DNA of 64,000 nucleotides from Flavobacterium terrigena (GTDB taxonomy: Bacteria; Bacteroidota; Bacteroidia; Flavobacteriales; Flavobacteriaceae): the NCBI RefSeq assembly GCF_900108955.1, contig NZ_FNYA01000007.1:124001-188000 (forward strand). Direction: 5' to 3'. A program made the translations under genes and the position numbers. The notes beneath the pieces were generated by a model. The model worked only from the letters and a program-made list of their open reading frames with translations, searched no databases and had not been told where the DNA came from. Within the stretch, counting starts at the first letter, position 1. Each line of letters opens with the position of its first letter. Positions 62,776 through 64,000 of the stretch are shown here, piece by piece.

Positions 62776-63297
62776 TTATATTGATTTTATAATTTCTAAT
62801 AATTGATTTTTCAACTCATCATTTGTAATTCCTTTTTCGGAATCAAAATTATCGTTAAAACTTGGCAGAGAAAAACTACCTTTTACAATTCCGCCTTGAA
62901 ACGGAAATCTTTTGGTAGCAATATCCAAAACAGAACTTCCACCGCGAGCTCCAGGAGAAGTCGCTAATAATAACATCTCTTTTTCCTGAAACGTTTTCGC
63001 ATTGATTCTTGACGCCCAATCTAAAACATTTTTGAAAGCTGTAGAGAAATTTCCGTTGTGTTCTGCAAACGAAATCACAATTAAATCGGCACTTCCTAGT
63101 TTCTCATAGAAATCGGTTGCCAAAGCATGAATTCCGTGTTCTTTTTGTTTATCCACAGAAAAAACGGGCATTTCATAATCGTTTAAATCTAAAACTTCCA
63201 CAGAAGCATTTTCAAATTGATTGGCAGCATACGTTACCAATTGTTTGTTTATGGATGTCTTACTTGACGAACCAGCAAAGGCGATGATTTTTTTCAT
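62776..63297 (-). CDS. NADPH-dependent FMN reductase-like protein
   Basis: 173 residues. Flavodoxin-like fold with the phosphate-binding AFAGSSSKTSINKQL at the N-terminus, then VLDLNDYEMPVF and the FMN-binding VISFAEHNGNFSTAFKNVLDW, all typical of the NADPH-dependent FMN reductase family. It reduces flavin, quinone or chromate-type acceptors. It is flanked by two copies of the dispersed repeat, both in the same orientation as the gene. Confidence 0.92.
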   Translation of the reverse strand: MKKIIAFAGSSSKTSINKQLVTYAANQFENASVEVLDLNDYEMPVFSVDKQKEHGIHALATDFYEKLGSADLIVISFAEHNGNFSTAFKNVLDWASRINAKTFQEKEMLLLATSPGARGGSSVLDIATKRFPFQGGIVKGSFSLPSFNDNFDSEKGITNDELKNQLLEIIKSI

Positions 63298-63320
63298 ATG
63301 TTTAAATTTTATTTTTAAGC

Positions 63321-63391
63321 GGTAACATATGCAATCGCATTTTGGTTATAGGTGTTTGCTCACACAAACTTTTTGTTATTAGCGATTTCAT
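63321..63391 (-). repeat. Dispersed palindromic repeat, copy 4
   Basis: Read on the minus strand: ATGAAATCGC, inner hairpin GTTTGT-gtga-GCAAAC (with one T-G pair), ACCTATAA, and GCGATTGCAT. It lies between the SRPBCC gene and the FMN reductase gene and touches the SRPBCC stop codon. Confidence 0.85.
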
Positions 63392-63798
63392 TAGTTATTT
63401 TCTATAAAAGTTTTAGTTTTTAATACGGCGTTTTTCACCATTTCTGAATTATCAAATTCAAATTGTGTTGTTTTATCTTTCCAGTTGATGGTAAACGTCA
63501 TTTCTGTTTCATTTTCAGAAATAAACTTGATATCATTATCTACATAACCTTCAAATTTCGGATGTTCTAACAACAGAAATCTTACTTTATACGGCACAAA
63601 AGTGATTTTCTCAACCAAAGTTGTAGCATTTTCTGGCGTTGTAATTGTCATTTTTCGGTTTACAAAATCTTCATTTTTCTCCAAAATAATTACATCACTT
63701 ACACCTGGAACAAAGTTTTCTGGCTTTTCAATTTTAAGAATTAAATGTTGCCAAACTTTCTCCAAAGAAGCCTTTACAATTGTTGAATATTCTACCAT
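63391..63798 (-). CDS. SRPBCC family protein
   Basis: 135 residues. VEYSTIVKASLEKVWQHL and the FVPGVSDVIILEKNEDFV strand are those of the START/Bet v1-like (SRPBCC) fold, which binds hydrophobic ligands. A C-terminal helix (NAVLKTKTFIE) closes the pocket. The ATG overlaps the stop of the ferredoxin-like gene by one base, so the two are co-translated. Ligand unknown. Confidence 0.85.
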   Translation of the reverse strand: MVEYSTIVKASLEKVWQHLILKIEKPENFVPGVSDVIILEKNEDFVNRKMTITTPENATTLVEKITFVPYKVRFLLLEHPKFEGYVDNDIKFISENETEMTFTINWKDKTTQFEFDNSEMVKNAVLKTKTFIENN

Positions 63799-64000
63799 TA
63801 TTTACTATTCATATAAAATGATAAAGCACCAGACGGACACTTATTTACAGTTTCAATAATTTTTTCCGTAGTAGAATTATTTGGTGTAATCCATGGCTGT
63901 TCTTTTGGTTTAAAAACATCAGGATTATTTCTCACGCAATTTCCAGAATGTATACACTTTCCAGATTGCCATACAATGGTCACTTCTCCATTTGTATATT
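63798..64000 (-). CDS. YjdI-type 4Fe-4S mono-cluster protein, 5' partial
   Basis: The frame is open to the right window edge. A GTG at 63983 is an internal codon: the residues before it (YTNGEVT) match the usual N-terminal part of YjdI proteins. Cys ligands are visible in GKCIHSGNCVRNNPDVF and in VNKCPSGALSF, as expected for this small Fer4_19-type iron-sulfur protein. It likely carries electrons in a redox or stress response. Its stop overlaps the SRPBCC start. Confidence 0.85.
   Translation of the reverse strand, partial: YTNGEVTIVWQSGKCIHSGNCVRNNPDVFKPKEQPWITPNNSTTEKIIETVNKCPSGALSFYMNSK

Noticed and set aside
63798..63983. GTG at 63983 as the start of the last gene
   Set aside because: Residues encoded before it match the usual YjdI N-terminus, and the frame is open to the edge.

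Overview
The window is chromosomal DNA of a member of the Flavobacteriaceae, most likely Flavobacterium or a close relative. It is strongly A+T-rich. It carries gliding genes (gldB, gldC), a type IX secretion Plug protein (DUF5103), TonB-dependent and DUF4331 proteins, and S46 and S51 peptidases. Several genes have the Bacteroidetes vegetative promoter, TTG-N19-TAnnTTTG. No prophage, insertion sequence, CRISPR array or replication origin was seen. Both window edges cut through a gene. No stretch over 300 bases lacks a gene once the tRNAs are counted.

Layout. 1-9.5 kb: two convergent L,D-transpeptidase genes, a GNAT acetyltransferase, two identical tRNA-Gly(TCC), pepE, a three-gene set (carboxypeptidase-regulatory-like, DUF6702-like, M1 peptidase), a TatA-like subunit, a PAP2 phosphatase and an O-methyltransferase. 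9.5-14.1 kb: rlmN, a polyprenyl synthase, then an ECF sigma / membrane anti-sigma-like / outer-membrane protein operon behind two tandem ECF-type promoters. 14.2-17.8 kb: an accessory island of three DUF6705-like proteins and one large lipoprotein with a JAMM-like metal site, punctuated by four near-identical terminators. 17.9-25.2 kb: dnaG, a LuxR-type response regulator, nadE, gldB-gldC, an acyl-CoA hydrolase/transferase and map. 25-45 kb: housekeeping and envelope genes (methyltransferase, T9SS Plug, apaG, pruA, AsmA-like protein, sppA, a folK-deoxynucleoside kinase fusion, an RNA methyltransferase, mutS, tRNA-Gly(GCC), tRNA-Leu(TAA), a YegP-like protein, an S46 peptidase, waaA).

45-64 kb: DegT aminotransferase, galE, an EamA transporter, a membrane protein built of acyl-carrier-like pieces, and then a second ECF system. 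That system is a SigK-like sigma factor with an RskA-like anti-sigma factor (minus strand), beside a divergent secreted protein, a DUF4331 protein split over two genes, a TPR lipoprotein and a TonB receptor. Two of its transcripts start at promoters with the same -35/-10 words and the same 16-base spacer. After it come a HipA-like kinase/DUF3037 pair, fabD, an unrecognised membrane protein, and a group of small redox or stress proteins (YceI, OsmC, FMN reductase, SRPBCC, YjdI-type ferredoxin).

The least explained signals are four. (1) A dispersed imperfect palindrome of about 70 bases occurs in four intergenic copies, with nested stems kept by compensating changes. (2) The ECF/DUF4331 promoter set. 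(3) A 10-base word shaped like a sigma-54 -24 element lies upstream of two small lipoprotein genes. (4) The DUF6705-like/JAMM-like island. All family names come from reading the proteins by eye; no database search was run.
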